From contig CM041084.1 of NCBI GenBank assembly GCA_023079485.1, positions 14,010,609-14,074,608 of the forward strand: a stretch of 64,000 nt of DNA. The letters run 5' to 3'. Numbering within the stretch: the stretch's first letter is position 1; each line of letters starts with the position of its first letter. The translations under genes were made by a program, and so were the position numbers. The notes under the pieces were generated by a model. It was given only the letters and a program-made list of their open reading frames with translations. It did no database searches and was not told where the DNA came from. This stretch comes from Archilochus colubris (taxonomy: Eukaryota > Chordata > Aves > Apodiformes > Trochilidae). Below are positions 1 to 13,653 of this stretch, piece after piece.

Positions 1-3000
1 TCTTTTCCCACACTGTTGTGCTGCACACTTTATTACTGCTGTCACAGTCTGCACTCTGTCCAATATGATTGCTATCCCCAAAGGTTTATGCTACATAGCA
101 AACATCCTGTAACAGTGACCTCCTCTAATAACAGGAAATTTATTTTTAAACTGCATAATGCTTGCTCCATATTAATCTGTTTCTTTTCCCAAAAAAAGTT
201 TGACATGAAAATCTACTAATATTGAACAATACTGATTGGTTTCCACAAAACTTTCTATCTTCTGAATTTCATAGAATTCCCTAATTTGAGATAACAACCA
301 GACATTTTTCTTTTCTCTTCTGGTCAATAAATGCTAAATAATAAATATCAGCAAACAATATCAAATCAGTCAAACATCAAAGGTCAATGCTCATCAGTCA
401 CAGACTTTTTGGAAGCAACTTGTTTTTCCTCATATCAACCAGTAGCTCAGAAAAAATTTAACCCTTGATGTGCACAGACTACGGTCTAAAAAGGCTTGTG
501 AGTCTCAACATTCTGGTATTCCAGAATGGGTTAATTTTTTTCTGTCTTTTTCCTCGTTCCTTACCTAGCCTTGGCTTTTTGATATCACTTCGGGGTCAAT
601 AACACTGTTATCCAGTGTGTGATAAGACATCAGTGTTGATTTTTTCTGTCCGTAAGTGATTTTTTTCGGGAGGTAAGAAAACCCATCATGTCAGTTGCTG
701 TTCCAAAGGGCCCAGTAAGTTTGCATTTACTACAGCTGCTGGAATATCTAATGAATAGGTGTAAGCCTTTTGGGTTTGCTAACACAAAGAACTAATACAT
801 TTTAGACAGTATTTTAAAACCCTTAAGCCTGAAGGGTCACATTATCGAATCTCTGTACTATCAAAGTATTTTCAATTCTGTTTTTCTTGGACTACCTTTA
901 AACATGGCTTGACAGTACTTCCAGATCCATTTTGTATTCTGTATTGGATGCCTCAAGGATATCATATACATCTCTATCTTAATGAGCTACAGTTCTGTAT
1001 CTACCACCAGACTACTTTCTCCCAGATAAATCATCATGTCTGCTTCTGTCAATGCATCTAATGTAATGCATAGATGAGAACACCAACTGATTTCTGTCTC
1101 TCTTCTTGCTGTATCATGTCATGCTGTACTGCATAACTAGCTGCTATCACCACTCAGACACTGATCACCTTTATGCTTTATGATTTTCTTTTTTAGGAAC
1201 AAAAAAACCAAACAAACTTGCTCTGTTTGTTGGATGCCCTGAAAACTCAAACAAACAAGCAAACAAAAATTAGCAAAACTTTAAGATAGCTTTCCTTCCT
1301 AGCTTGGCTAAGCAATTCAGATAAATTACTCAAAATCTGTCAATAATTCTGCTCAACACTTCACATTGGCACTGCCTCATGTTAGCATTCTACTTGGTCA
1401 ACATAATTTCATAAAAAGCCTAACTAGTCAAGCCATTAATTTTTGTATCTAACGGCAAAATAAGCAGGAATGAGCACATTGATACCAGTTATACTTACTA
1501 AGACATGTATGCTGCCCACTGTCTGATGGGCCAAGGTACTTTTTAAATGTATTTAAAAGAAAAGAGTTACAAGATGTAAGGTTGTTTGTGCTACCAAATC
1601 TCTAGATGGATAGTGACTTTATTTGATTTTTCCCTAATTAAACTTCTATATAGATGACAAATGTCTCTTCCAATTCTTTGATGTATTTGTTTTTGAACTG
1701 CTAGTTGGATTTATGGAATTTCTGGCTGAAGCTTCTCCACCTGTGTACTGATGAGCTGGTGCCTGCCCCTCCATGCTGTCATGCTGATGACTGCAAGCCA
1801 GTGCACCAAATCCTTCACACTTCCCTGGACACAAGTGATATTGTTAGGCAAACTGGCCTTTACATAAGCTTGTGTCACATTTTCTAGGCAGAATTTTATT
1901 TATGTTAAAAGAAAAAAAAAAAAAAAAAGCAAAGCACCAACAAAATACTTCAGTCTGTTCCCCAATAGCATGGCTGATTTCCTTTTTTTTAAAACACTTT
2001 CCTTTTTACTTCTGTTTTGTGTTTCAACATTTCTACTACCTATAATAAAAATAAAGATAAAAATATATCAGAACACAGTATTTTTATCCAAGTCAACACA
2101 TACACTAGCTCACCAATTTGTATGCATGAAGACCCTGCAAACAACAACAACCAAAAAGAATAAAGTGCAAAAATTCACAGAGTTCTGTAAATGGTTGGGA
2201 ACTGTGCAAGGCCTTCTGTGTGGGCTACTGTACAAATGTCCTATTCCATTCCCTTGGAGTTATTCTTCGGGTAGGCAAACCCTCTTTTCTATTTTCTTTT
2301 TAAAAATATAAATTACCCAGTCCAGTGCACCTTTACAATGAAAGAACAGTTGTCTGACTTCTACAGAAAGGTCTGGAATCACCACAGTATTTACGTAAAA
2401 CTAAAGAATGCACCTGTTATGATCTGTAGTTTATATCCTTTTTAAATAAGAGTGCAATTTTCCTCCCTGATCCAGTTCCAGCATTCAAAATCTTTAAAAG
2501 CTGAATACTGGAGTCAGATGCACTGAGATAGAGCTTCCAACTTTCTGGCATGAGAGTCTTCCTGCATTTTTATGGTGAGCAAGATAAAGCTTGTAAAAAG
2601 TCATTTATGATTTTGGATAGGAGTCTGTAGTTGAAAACAGTTTTCGTGATTATGGACAATAATGAGGAAGGTGGTGGGATGCTCCAGAGTCTCCACTGAA
2701 AACATGTAATAGATTACTAGAAAATGAAAAAGAACTTTCCTTGGCATTTTCATCCTCAAAACTGTTCTGAACTTTACTAGGTATATTCAGCACCTTTGCC
2801 TGAGTGGGGTATATTTTGCTGACAAGGGTGACCTAGTCTTAAAAGTGACTAAACTCATAACTTTCTCTCAACTAGTAGTTGGCCCACATGAAAAGTACCA
2901 GGGAAATATATCTGAGAAAAAAAAATAGAAATAGGAATCTGAAATCAAAATAATGTATTTCAAGAAGAGCAGCAATAAAGTGATGGAGGAAATTAAAGCC

Positions 3001-3011
3001 ACAGCAACAAA
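1..3011. other. Non-coding unique sequence
   Basis: No gene, repeat family or RNA gene was recognised here. The stretch is AT-rich with very few CpG dinucleotides. It contains a loose CAAA-rich patch around 1200-1270 and a 17-base A run at 1912-1928. The open frames present are short, overlap on both strands and look like chance. Confidence 0.6.
1912..1928. repeat. Poly-A run
   Basis: Uninterrupted run of 17 A. No retrocopy could be recognised immediately upstream, so it is treated as simple sequence. Confidence 0.9.
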
Positions 3012-3090
3012 TTAGGATCATAGGAGATTATCAGATGGAAGAAATCTTTGGAGGTCATCTGGTCCACCATTTCATTCAAAGCAGATAGCA
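3012..3090 (-). mobile_element. Old CR1 LINE 3' tail
   Basis: Reading the plus strand, 'atcatagga', 'gatggaagaaatctttggag', 'gtcatctggtccacc' and 'caaagcagat' occur in the order expected for the reverse complement of the last ~80 bp of a CR1 LINE. Consensus features are a tail of ATTCTATG-type repeats, then GGAAGGGACCTCTGGAGGTCATCTAGTCC and CAAAGCAGG. Many differences from consensus indicate an old, non-functional copy. Nothing clearly CR1-like follows beyond 3090, so it is strongly 5'-truncated, as is usual for this family. An L3-type LINE tail would look similar. Confidence 0.6.
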
Positions 3091-3409
3091 GAGAGCATCT
3101 AAGATTTAGCAAAATGAAGTTCACTTGCAAAGCAAAAATTTGAAGACAAAATATTTCTGTACAATAAGCTGCTTGCTTTCTCTTTATCTGAAGCATGACA
3201 GGGTACTCAAAGGCATAAAAAAACCCCTCTGTGATACCATTCAATGCCTAGAATGCTACATTTAAACAACCCTCAGTATCAACTACTTTTACCCAGCTCC
3301 TGGTTGCAAAGACAAACTGACCAGCTCTGCTAAAGTCATGAGTGCTGATAATACACAGAATTTGCACTTTATCAGCAGTCCTCAAATCTCATTACCAGGT
3401 GGGCAGACA

Positions 3410-3525
3410 TCATTATCTCTTTATTCCATTGGGAATAACAGTGTGCAGAGAAGTTCCTTGCTGAAGGTCATATAGCAAGTCACTGGAGAAGTCTGAAAGT
3501 AGAATTAAGGTCAGTTGTATCCCCA
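3410..3525 (-). mobile_element. MIR-like SINE relic
   Basis: The plus strand carries the reverse complement of the MIR core: 'tgtgcagagaagttccttg', 'ctgaaggtcatatagcaagt' and 'cactggagaa'. These correspond to the MIR segment GCACAGAGAGGTTAAGTAACTTGCC, CAAGGTCACACAGC, AGTGGCAGAG. MIRs are ancient tRNA-derived SINEs shared by amniotes and long inactive. The degree of decay fits. A related L2 3' end is the main alternative. Confidence 0.6.
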
Positions 3526-6500
3526 TCACAGACACTCACATGTTGATAAAGCTGCTGGCAGTGCACCCATGTAGCTATCAGATCCATTAACTGAACTTCC
3601 TTGTATTGGAGATGGAGAGCTTGTGATTTAGAACTGTCAAATGTGCTGTTCTAGAAAGATGCTCTTTTTCTTCATAGATAAGAACCAAGCTAATGTATAC
3701 CTTATACTTAAAATTCAGGCTTTTCTAGTGTTTTGTGTTTATGCCACATTTTACTTTTTGTCATGTAGTGAGCCCATGCAAAGATTCCTTCTCCCTTAGA
3801 AAAATCTAAAGTGTACAAGACAGCTAAAACTGGAAGCGTTGCTAAAGCCAGCATATGTATCCTAATCTACAGTGAGCATTTCATGTATCTCCACTGTGGA
3901 AGACTCACAATGATAGTAAGAGGAGATCCTGAGGCCTATCTCTGTTAATATCTGATACTTTACCCGTGATTTAGCAAAATACAGTAATTTTTTTAATTTT
4001 TTTTTTTTTTTTGCTACCATTTGCATTGGTGAGCTTTGTTGCATTTCTTTTTCATCCTTTTCTAGGATCAGGCAGATCTTCCTATGCAATTATTTTATTC
4101 ATTAACTCTTTATTTTCTTTGTTTCTTGCCCAGGAGACATCTATATTAATTAGATCTCTAAGTCTTGTTCTTTAAGTTCTCTAGCTATGAAATACAAGAT
4201 ATAATCCCTCAAATTATTCCAGTTTAGGAAAGAAAACCAACAGAAGAAAGGCTGAGCATATTTCATAAGATTTATTTCCACTTCAGCATTTTAGACAACA
4301 GATAATCCATTTATAAAGCAGTGATCTGTGTCCAAGACTGGACTTTCCTGACAAATGGACATACAAGGCAAAGCTACACATTCTGGGTATGATTTCTGAT
4401 TACCGATGACAGGTACCTGAGGGTGTCTGTCTCTTTTATAGTTTGAGAATCTTTGTCAAAAATAAAGTCTTGCTAAATTGAACTGAACTGATAAACTTCA
4501 GGGATGAAATGAGCTCCTGATTGTTGCCAAGAAAAATGGTATGATGCTTGGTTATGTCATTAATCATTAGAAATGCTTTAGGGTAAAGTGTTATTGTTTC
4601 AAATATATGCAAGCAATTTTGAAAAAAGTAGAAGAGTTGAGAAGAGTGGAAGAGGGACAACTTGAAAAAGAATAGACGACATCTGGTGTTTTTCTTTTTA
4701 ATTAATGCTGCCTAAAATATATTTAAATATCTGTTCCTAGTGCAGTGTCTAAGATAAACTACAGATATTCACTGTTGTTGAGAAGGTGAAGGTGCAGTGA
4801 AAACACCACTGGTGAATTAATTTCAACCTGTTATTCTTCAGCATATATATTGTTCACAGTATGATTTTTCACCAGTTATATACTGAAATGGAGCAGGCAG
4901 AGCCAATTGGAGTGTGGGGATCTTGAATAAATGTTGACAAGAGTACATTCATTTTCAGCCACTGTATAATATGCAAATATATTCACTGTGATTTGTAATT
5001 GACCTTAAAACTTACCATCTACATGCCACAATTCTCTTATGGTGAGTACTGCTCTCTGTTTTCCTGCCAGCTTGACAATAAAGCATCTCATCACAAAAGT
5101 TTCACAAATAGAGAATGAAGTCAGCAGAATCTTAAAAACTTTGCTTGCTATTTCACAATTAGCACTATTTCAGGCTAGTAATTACATGGGGTTTGTTACA
5201 TTCCTCAGCTTGGATGTAACAAACATTTAATTAAGAGAAAGTTCCTTTTCATGGTTCATAGAAAAAGAGCCATTTGAGTGGACAAATGTGATTCTTTTGG
5301 TGCACATCTGATGTACATAGCGTTTGGATATAGGGGGGCAGAACTAAACAGAACTCTGTTTCACTGGGTCTTTGGGTTCTGGTGAGGAACAGAAAGAGGC
5401 AAGGATGGAGGAATCTCTTGTCATAGGTCATGGGATGATAGCAGAATTAGTGCCTGAAACAGTCAGCACTGGAAGTGAATCAGCTAGGGAAGCTGTCCAA
5501 GTGCTTGGCCATAATATAGTCCTCTGTATAGGCTAGGTGAATAAGTGATAAAGGACAGGACTCAACCTCTTTACCTCCAGTCTTCTGTGTGGATGACGAG
5601 AGCAGAAGGAACATCATGATGGATTTCATGGTCTGATACTATTTCCTGTCCTATCTCTAAAACAGTTTTGTTTCAATCCACCAGTACTAAGGGGAGTAAA
5701 AGGAGATGAAAATGGCACCAAGACTTCTAGCCAAGCCATCCCATGACCATGGTTAGAGCAGGAGTTGGGATAATTGTGACTATGCATCTACTGAGAATCA
5801 TTGTCCTCCTCTGCCCCTTTCATCACTGAGTTATTGAAGAAACCCAGGACAATGTGTAGAAGGTATGTTTTACAGAATGTGGGCAGTTTTGTGCAGTCTG
5901 ACAATCTGGAAGTGCCTGTGCTCATTTGATTCAAAGGAGTGTCTTTTCTTCACGTTTTGAATTTCTAACCTGAGAAGTTCTGCATGACACAAAGAACTTT
6001 TTAGTGGCCAAGATAAATACTATTCTATCAAGCAAACCTATTCTGTGCAACTGAAACCTACTCGACTTACCAGGAGGCTCAGTAAGGGATAATAAGAATG
6101 TAGATTTAAATTAACTAACATGTTTGTAATCTGACATCTAGCCAATATTTCTGGAAAATTAGAAATCAGAAAATAAGGCCAGCTATCAAAATATTCTTGA
6201 CATGGCTATTTGATTTCCTAAGTATACTTGTATTGTGTTTATATTGTATGGTGTATTGTATTTGGAAGGGGCTTGGAATATTGTCTTTTGGTAGAAAGGA
6301 AACTGTTAAACAATTGTCCCTTTACATCTGTCAGCTCAAGGCTATTCAGATTTATTCTAGTGGAAGCTGAACCTTTCAAATATTTCCTCACATTCATCTG
6401 TCTTATCCCTCCCACGACAGACACAGAGTTCTCCAAAAGAAATTTGGGTCTTTCACAAATGACAGGTTTCTGTGTGCAATTGTGAATTCTCCACATTGTA

Positions 6501-8411
6501 CCAAATGCAAATAAACAGATTAGATGTTCTCTGATTATATGGAACCTTGTCAGAAAAATCCTGTTACACATTTCTCTCATTCTCGGTACTTTCTGGCAGC
6601 AAAATGATGCTGTATTACACACTTTGAATAGGCTAGTTCATGCCTAATGTAGAACCCACTTGAACATTGTGGTTCTGAAAGTTTGATTCTGGCTGATAAT
6701 AAATGACTTCATATTCTACTAATAAGGGATTGTAGGAAAGGGAGAGAGAACAGAGAAGACAAGCTGATGAAGAGTGAAAACACAGAGAGACTAGAAAATG
6801 AAGAGAAGTAGTTCATCCATCCTTATTACTCACACAAAAGTTAAAATAAGATAGGAGTAACTGTTGAAATTTAGAGCAAAAAGTTGGTTTCTGGCATCTT
6901 TCAGCTCTACAGAAACATTCCTGATAAATTGTACTTCACACAGGAAATCATAGCCACATATGTCATTTTGAGAAATTCAGACTACTGAGATTTGAAAAGT
7001 TCTTCTATTTTTCTAGCACAGTGCTTTAAATTATAAGGGAGTAAATCAAGAATAAAAAACTTGACTTGAGCAGAGTGTCTGAATTTACATTCTTGTAATT
7101 GAAAGGCTTATTGGTGAAAAGCCATTAGATGTTACATATCCTAGTTCCAAAAGGCAAGAGGGCTGATCAGTTTTCTCCACAACCCGAATAATGAGACCAT
7201 TTCTTGCACTTTTCAGGGAAGGAATAATTTGCATGAGTTTTTCTTTCATTTATTTCAAGTAACAATGAACATACACTCTGAAAATGACAGGAAGGAGAAA
7301 CAGCAGCAGGGCTCTGGCAAAGGCAACACACTTAGTGGCTCTATTAATAAACTAATCAAGGCCAAAGCATGGGCTGGCACCTGGCCTGAGGCAGCACGGC
7401 CCCTTCCTACCTCAGGGTGCTCTGCCAGGCATGGCAGGGGCTGGAGCCAGGGTGAAGGCCAACCTCCTCGGTGGGTTAGGAGGGTTTAGCTGGGTCTTGC
7501 TGCCTGCAGCAAAGCTCAGAGAGCCAGCCATGGCTAGTTTTATTTGATGTTATAGAGATGGTCAGTGAAGTTACTCGAGAGTCACAGGAGACAAATGAGG
7601 GGCAGACACTTTGGGAAGGGAACAGTCATTGGCACCAGCTCCTTCTCCATACCAGTAAACACCTGGAAACAGTTTTATGAGGTAATGATGAAGGTTCAGG
7701 CCAGTTCCCATTTTCATTAATTTTTGAGGATTGTTTTTTATCCTCTTCTTTCTAGATGTGAAAGCAACAGGGTAAGAGAAGCCCCACACTCACTCCAGCT
7801 TTCTTAGGGATAGGTATGAAGGCTAAAACAGGCTCACTGTTCCTAGTGGCAGAGAACTCTGTTGTTTCCAAAATACCTGTCTACATAAAAAGAATGACCT
7901 GGCAATTGGGGGATTTCTGCACTGATGCAAGAATTAGTAAACTGTAACTTTACAGGGAAGACACACAGGCCTCTTACATACCCAGATCCAAGGGATGGAT
8001 ACACCTGTCACACACACTAGGATGCTAACACCTGCCTTACCCTAGGATAAAAATGGGAAGGAAATCCAGAAATAGTGGCCTTGACCCTGTTCCTCACATC
8101 GTAGCCATACCAGCCCTGCTCTAGCTCTCTGCCTGCTCCTTCCACATTTCTCTTATGTCCTTGATTAGCTTAACTCTTTCAGCTGGGAAGCAAACACTCA
8201 CAGGAGGCTGTAGGATATCTGATGAGCAACCTCCTGCCCTCCATGACTCCTTTTTCTTCTGCATCAGTGGGGTTTCTTCTGTTTGCAGCTCTTTCGGGCA
8301 CCAATGGATTGTCTTCGTACAGCACTAATGGACACTGTTCTCGGCCAGCCCTGAGGAATAATCAGAATAAATGTGGATAACAACAATAATGACAAACAAC
8401 ATCAACATTAG
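3526..8411. other. Non-coding unique sequence
   Basis: No family-level feature was recognised. There is a T run near 4000 and a locally GC-richer, CpG-poor patch at 7370-7510. That patch gives an 86-codon open frame (7229-7489), but the composition alone explains it and nothing in the frame resembles a known protein. Confidence 0.55.
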
Positions 8412-8446
8412 TAATGACAATAATAATTATTATTGTTATTATTATA
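8412..8446. repeat. Palindromic AAT/ATT trinucleotide tract
   Basis: An (AAT)n run passes directly into (ATT)n. Positions 8417-8436 are a perfect 20-bp palindrome, and the symmetry extends to 8412-8440 with one mismatch. It could extrude as a hairpin or be a simple-repeat inversion. No flanking element was identified. Confidence 0.85.
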
Positions 8447-11400
8447 CAGTCAACCAGAATAACTTGGTAATTATTTGCATAATTTGTATATATAATTTGC
8501 ATAAGCAGAATAAAAGACTGTTCCCATATCCAGAGATCTCAAACATAATGTTTTGTTCCCTATATGTGCCAAGGTTCCCCACTGGTGTCAGTTGAAGATT
8601 TTTTTTCCTTACTCACTCTCCAAACAAATTGCTCTGATAACAGAAATCATTGCAAGTCCCAGTAACATGTGGCTCCATCCAGGGGGCTACTGAAGGTCCT
8701 TTGACACCTTTTTCTCCAATTAAGCTCATTATAGATGGAGATCCTCAGCACTTTTCAGAAGATTCTCATGACGTGCAGGATTGAGCCCTTCAAGACAGCT
8801 GTCTTTGGGCTCTGAGTATGCAAAAAGCCAAGCAGATTTTTTTTACATCTTTGTTTTAATTGTCTATTTACAAAACAGATTCCAGCAGCTCAAGATCATT
8901 TAGGGCCTAATGAAGAAAGCCACAGTGGGTGGCTTTTTGGCTTTCAAAAAGTGAGAGCCTCATCAGTGGCAGAGGGAAGAAAGTATGGATTATGCACACA
9001 AGGCAAGGCAAGGAGCTCAGGGGAAACAGGGGGGACTTACAGAGGTGTTTGCTGAGTACTCTTCTGGAGAGCCTGGCTGTGCCTCCAAGCTGCCTAGCTC
9101 AGGAGGACAAACACTGTATTTCCATTTTGTGCAGAGAATAGATTCTGAGAGGCAACAAATGCCTGTGGCAGTGCATGTTATCATTTCAAGGGTCCAGTTT
9201 CTTAGGCTTCTACAGTTTGGAAGCTCTTGCAGGCTGTGCCTGGGTCTCTGTGAGTGGGGTGCTGCACATGACGATGGGGTACTTTGCTCCAAAGGTAGCA
9301 TGAAAATTAAGTTAGAAGGATGTAAAGGAAAGGGCTGTAATATGAAAAGCTGATATTATATGGAATGGCAGGGAAGAAACTTCACATTGGTACAGAAGAC
9401 CCCTTCCAGGTTTGACTCTGTCCTAAATTCTCATATGCTGAGACAGTTTCACTTTTCTTGCAGACAAACAAGAAGATTCATCCTGAGAGTTTAAAGATGC
9501 AAACTCTCCAACACCCAGAAAGCTCATGGCCCCTCTCTGCCCTCCCTCCAGCCCTCCCAGCTCTGCAGGGTCACTCCCCTCCGGCACTGCCCTGCTGCTC
9601 TGCTGCCCTCCTCCTGCCCCGCTGCCCACCAGAGCCGGATGAACACACAGTGTAAACCCTCTTCATCTGTCTCAATACAGCCGGGTTAGATTATACTGCA
9701 GGCAAAGGCATGTTTTCAATGTTTACTTTCTTGTTGAGTACTCAGCACTCCCTTTTGCTTCTGGAACTGCTCTGGCTCTGCGGCTGGAGTGGAGCGTAAC
9801 AGAGGACAGGCTGCAATCTCTGCTATCTAAACATGTTATTAAATATGGGCATGCTAGATCCTACAGAGATCTGGCCTCCCTGCACTTGTTTAACTTAGTG
9901 CTGGGCAAGTCAGAGCTTGCTTCCACTCCACACAAATGTGTCTGCACTGAGGTGGGAACTTCAGCTCCTTAACTCTGAAAGCTGACAGAAAAGATAATTT
10001 GTTGTACGATATTTGTCTTTTCTCTCTGTAAAACTGTTTGGCTTATTTTGATAGTAAGGACCCTCCACAGACCCTCAGAAAAATTACTCCAAATTAATGA
10101 TCTGTGATTATGAAAAAAAACATAGCAACATTTCTGACCACAAAGTCAGATCCATTCACAATGCCCATACTTTGTAGTTATTTTATGGCCACAACAGGGA
10201 TGATTTTGGGTTGTTTTTTGTTTAGGTTTTTTTTCATGCTGGCACATGAACTCAGCTATTCAGCCACCTCAGTAGTCTCTTTTCCCAATTACTATGCCTT
10301 ACAAATCAGCAGCTCAATGAACTGTCAGCTGCAGGGTTAGGCTGGTTCTCACAAAGGCAACATTACAGCTGCTGTCCTCACAACTCCTTTGCTCTGGCTG
10401 TGTACCTTCAACCATTTGTTCCACTCAAGACTGTAGTTTTGCATACTGACAGATGATCTGGGAGGGAAGACATTTCTGAATCGTTATTTACTACCTTTAG
10501 GTAACAAAGGAGTCCTAGAAGAAGATTTTTATCTGTTACTTTTAAGTTAAAAATGTTGCTTCATCTTCAGTAGAAGACAAATGTAAGTAACCTGTTCATT
10601 AACTGTGAGTTAACAAGAAATCCCTACAGAAAGTTTCCCATTTTTCATCTTCTGTATGTTTTCACATACACAGAGGTTATTCCCAAAGTCTTAACTTTTC
10701 CTCACAACTGATAAAATTACTTAGAGCATTTAAGTCAAAAAAATTCTGTTCCCCAAGTTTTTCTTAAAGTAAATCTCAATTTTTCTGCTGCTCTCCTAGT
10801 AATAGCTTCAGCTTCCTAAGGTAATTTTTTCTCTACTGTATTGCTATTTCCAGATTACCAAAACTGATATCAAAAATTACTCATAACAAATGACCGCACA
10901 ACATTGGTTTTGTACTGTATATCCCAGAGGTTGGGATGTGATTATATTATTAGATTTTAAAGGTAAAAGAAGCATGTATATTTGAAGAACCAGTTTGGAG
11001 GAGGATGGGAAGAAAACCTTTGTGTCCTATGTTGAAAGACTAATCCTTAAGGCTTGATTTTGTGTGTAACATAGGTTTTTTTGCACCTGCACAAAACTAA
11101 AGACATTTACATGTCTAGCTATTATACCTGATTGCTGGCTAATTATGCATGTGAGAAGAAATATGGGGGAGGAGGGAAAATAGATCTAAAAATAATTTTT
11201 TCCTTAGTGTTTTAGATAAACTATTTCCCATATAGAAACCTTTACAGTAAGAGACTTTTGGCAGGGAAGTGAGAGGTGAATATGAACATGAATACCATTA
11301 CAAATACTGTTTTCTAGCCATGCAATCTGACCATAAGTGAAAACATGTTAAACAGTCTCCCAGCCAAATTTCAAAGCAAATTAGTCTTGATCTTTTTCCT

Positions 11401-13610
11401 CAAACATTCACTAAGGACTGGAAAAGAAAATGCATACATATTTCAATACTGAAAGGTAGAAGGTAGTTTTAAAATACTAAATACAATACTAGAAAGTAGT
11501 TTTATTCACAGCTTTGTTGAGTAGGACTGTTTGCACTAGGACTGAGCTGTTTGAAAATTTCTTGTCCTCACTCGAAGCAACAGTTTGTGAAGTGTAGATA
11601 GGGTTTGGTTTTGGTGGTTTTTTTATTAGCTGTCCTCAACACTGTAAATCACAGATGAATCAAAGACACTGGAGGGAGAGGAAGAAAGAAAATAGAAAAG
11701 ATTTTATCAGGGCTTCTGTATTTTTCTTATTCTAGAGAGGATAAGAAAAAAGGAAGAAATAAGAAAGATACTTTATGTTTGTTCAGTAATGTAGTAGACA
11801 TTCATGAGTGTTAAGCAAATGCTCCCAAATATGCTCATTTCATCTGGCATTATGTAGATGACAATTTCAGGGGTGCCAGGTTACTAAGTCCTCAAATCCA
11901 TTTACTGTGGCCTGGAACAGTTGTTGATTTCCATTTCAATAGTTATTAGGGTTTTTGCTTTAGTCATCTGTGAAGCTTGAAATAAATACATTTTATTAGA
12001 GTTGGCAAGTCTGAGAACAGATGTGAGATCTCCCATAATTTAAAGGCAAGGAACCCATGGGACAGCAGTGTTCGGTACAAGGGCTGTTTCTTCCAGAAAG
12101 CATTGGCTGTGGAATTCTCAAAGCGTGTGAGGTCTGTACACATTTCAGTTATGCAAAAGGAGAACTGAAAGGTATTTTACCCAGTTTGGGTGCTTGATGT
12201 TTTATTCTGTTAATACATATTGAGCTGTAATATATTCAGTCGTAATATATTTATTTGCACTTGTTTGTGACAACCTAGCCCAGATTGCAGAGACATTTTA
12301 CAGTATTAGACCCCAAAACCCAGACTCATAAATCACAGAGAACATGTCTTATTCCCTTGTGGGAAGGATTTTAAAAGAGTGTCTTCTGAGCATCTCTGTT
12401 GTATGTCATTTATTACAAGTGAGCCCTCAGCCATGAACAAAAGGGACCTCCTACATCCTCTTCCCCAGGCAGCAATTAACTGACCTCATCTTCCCACCCC
12501 CTTCATCAGCCCCCACAATCAATTATCCCAATCAATCATTCTGAAGAAGAAAACTGGCCAAACAGGTGGACCATTATTCTGAATAGTTTTGGGCACTTAG
12601 CAAAAAAGTTCAGTACAACAGGGTACTTATGCAGCAGTGGCTGCAATTGTGGAGAAACTGGTTCATGTAAGGGTATATGATTGCAAAGATTATTATGATA
12701 TTTTCCATGGTTGTTTTCCTGAATACATGTTTGCTTGTACATGCTTGTGTGTGAAATAAAATTCATAGATTTTTTGAGGTCTTTCCAATTTACTGGGTAA
12801 AGTTTATCCAAGTAGTAGTAATTCTATATACCTGTTGCTGGCCACAAAAAAAAAAAAAAATCTCTTGCTAGGATCGTATAGCTCCTAATTAATGTCAGAA
12901 TAAGAATGTATGCATAGAAACTGACTTCAGCCCACGGGGTTAAACAGTAATATGGTAGAGGGCAGCAGAATATTGTTAAGTGCAGCAGAAGTGCTTTTGA
13001 TCCCTGGACAATCATGGGCCACAGTGATGAGTACGTAAACTCTGTCATTCAGGTGGGAGAAGTAATTAAGCTCCCACTGGAAGAGGATAGTTGAAACAAT
13101 AGATGCTACTGTCCAAATCACTGTCCTTGGGGCAGGCCTTGACTGAACGAGAAGAAGGGGAGATTTCCTGAATGGGAAATAAACATTGCTTTGATAATTT
13201 AAGTTCAGAAGGAGAAGATGAACAGGAAGTAGCCTGGAGAAAACAGGAAGATTGCTGATGGTGTGATCTTGGGAAAAAGCAAAAAAGAAGAAGGTACTTT
13301 GGACGTAAAACTGTACCTAGTAGTACCTGGGTTTGAACTTCTGGACAAGAGACCATTTATTTGTGGTCTTAGGAAAAATCAAAATAGAAAAAGAACAGAC
13401 AAAAATGAAAAAAAAAGCTGATTCCTTTCATCAGTGATGTCATAACAAAAGCATTAGTGAGATCTGAAGTTCTAAGAAAAATATATGATAGATATACAAA
13501 CGAAAATGTTAAATAATATTCTCCAGATATTAACTAGGGACACCACTCCCACATATTTTATGTTTATCTTTCCTGTGTAATTGACATCTTACAGTTGATT
13601 TAAGCCGTAT
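8447..13610. other. Non-coding unique sequence
   Basis: No gene or repeat family was recognised. A GC-rich, CpG-poor, pyrimidine-biased patch lies at 9520-9650 and creates overlapping open frames on both strands (9458-9655 plus, 9423-9629 minus). Neither looks like a protein. A 15-base A run lies at 12846-12860. Confidence 0.55.
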
Positions 13611-13653
13611 GGAACTGCTGTATCCCGTACCCGTGCATACGGGTACAAGTTCC
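13611..13653. repeat. Interrupted hairpin with CpG-containing stem
   Basis: Inner arms of 8 bp (13627-13634 and 13639-13646) are perfectly complementary around a 4-base loop, and the stem contains CCCG/CGGG. Outer arms of 6 bp (13611-13616 and 13648-13653) pair after an asymmetric internal loop of 10 and 1 bases. A second near-palindrome of 18 bp, with 8 of 9 pairs, lies 41 bp downstream at 13695-13712. No mobile element or RNA family is recognised around them. Confidence 0.7.
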
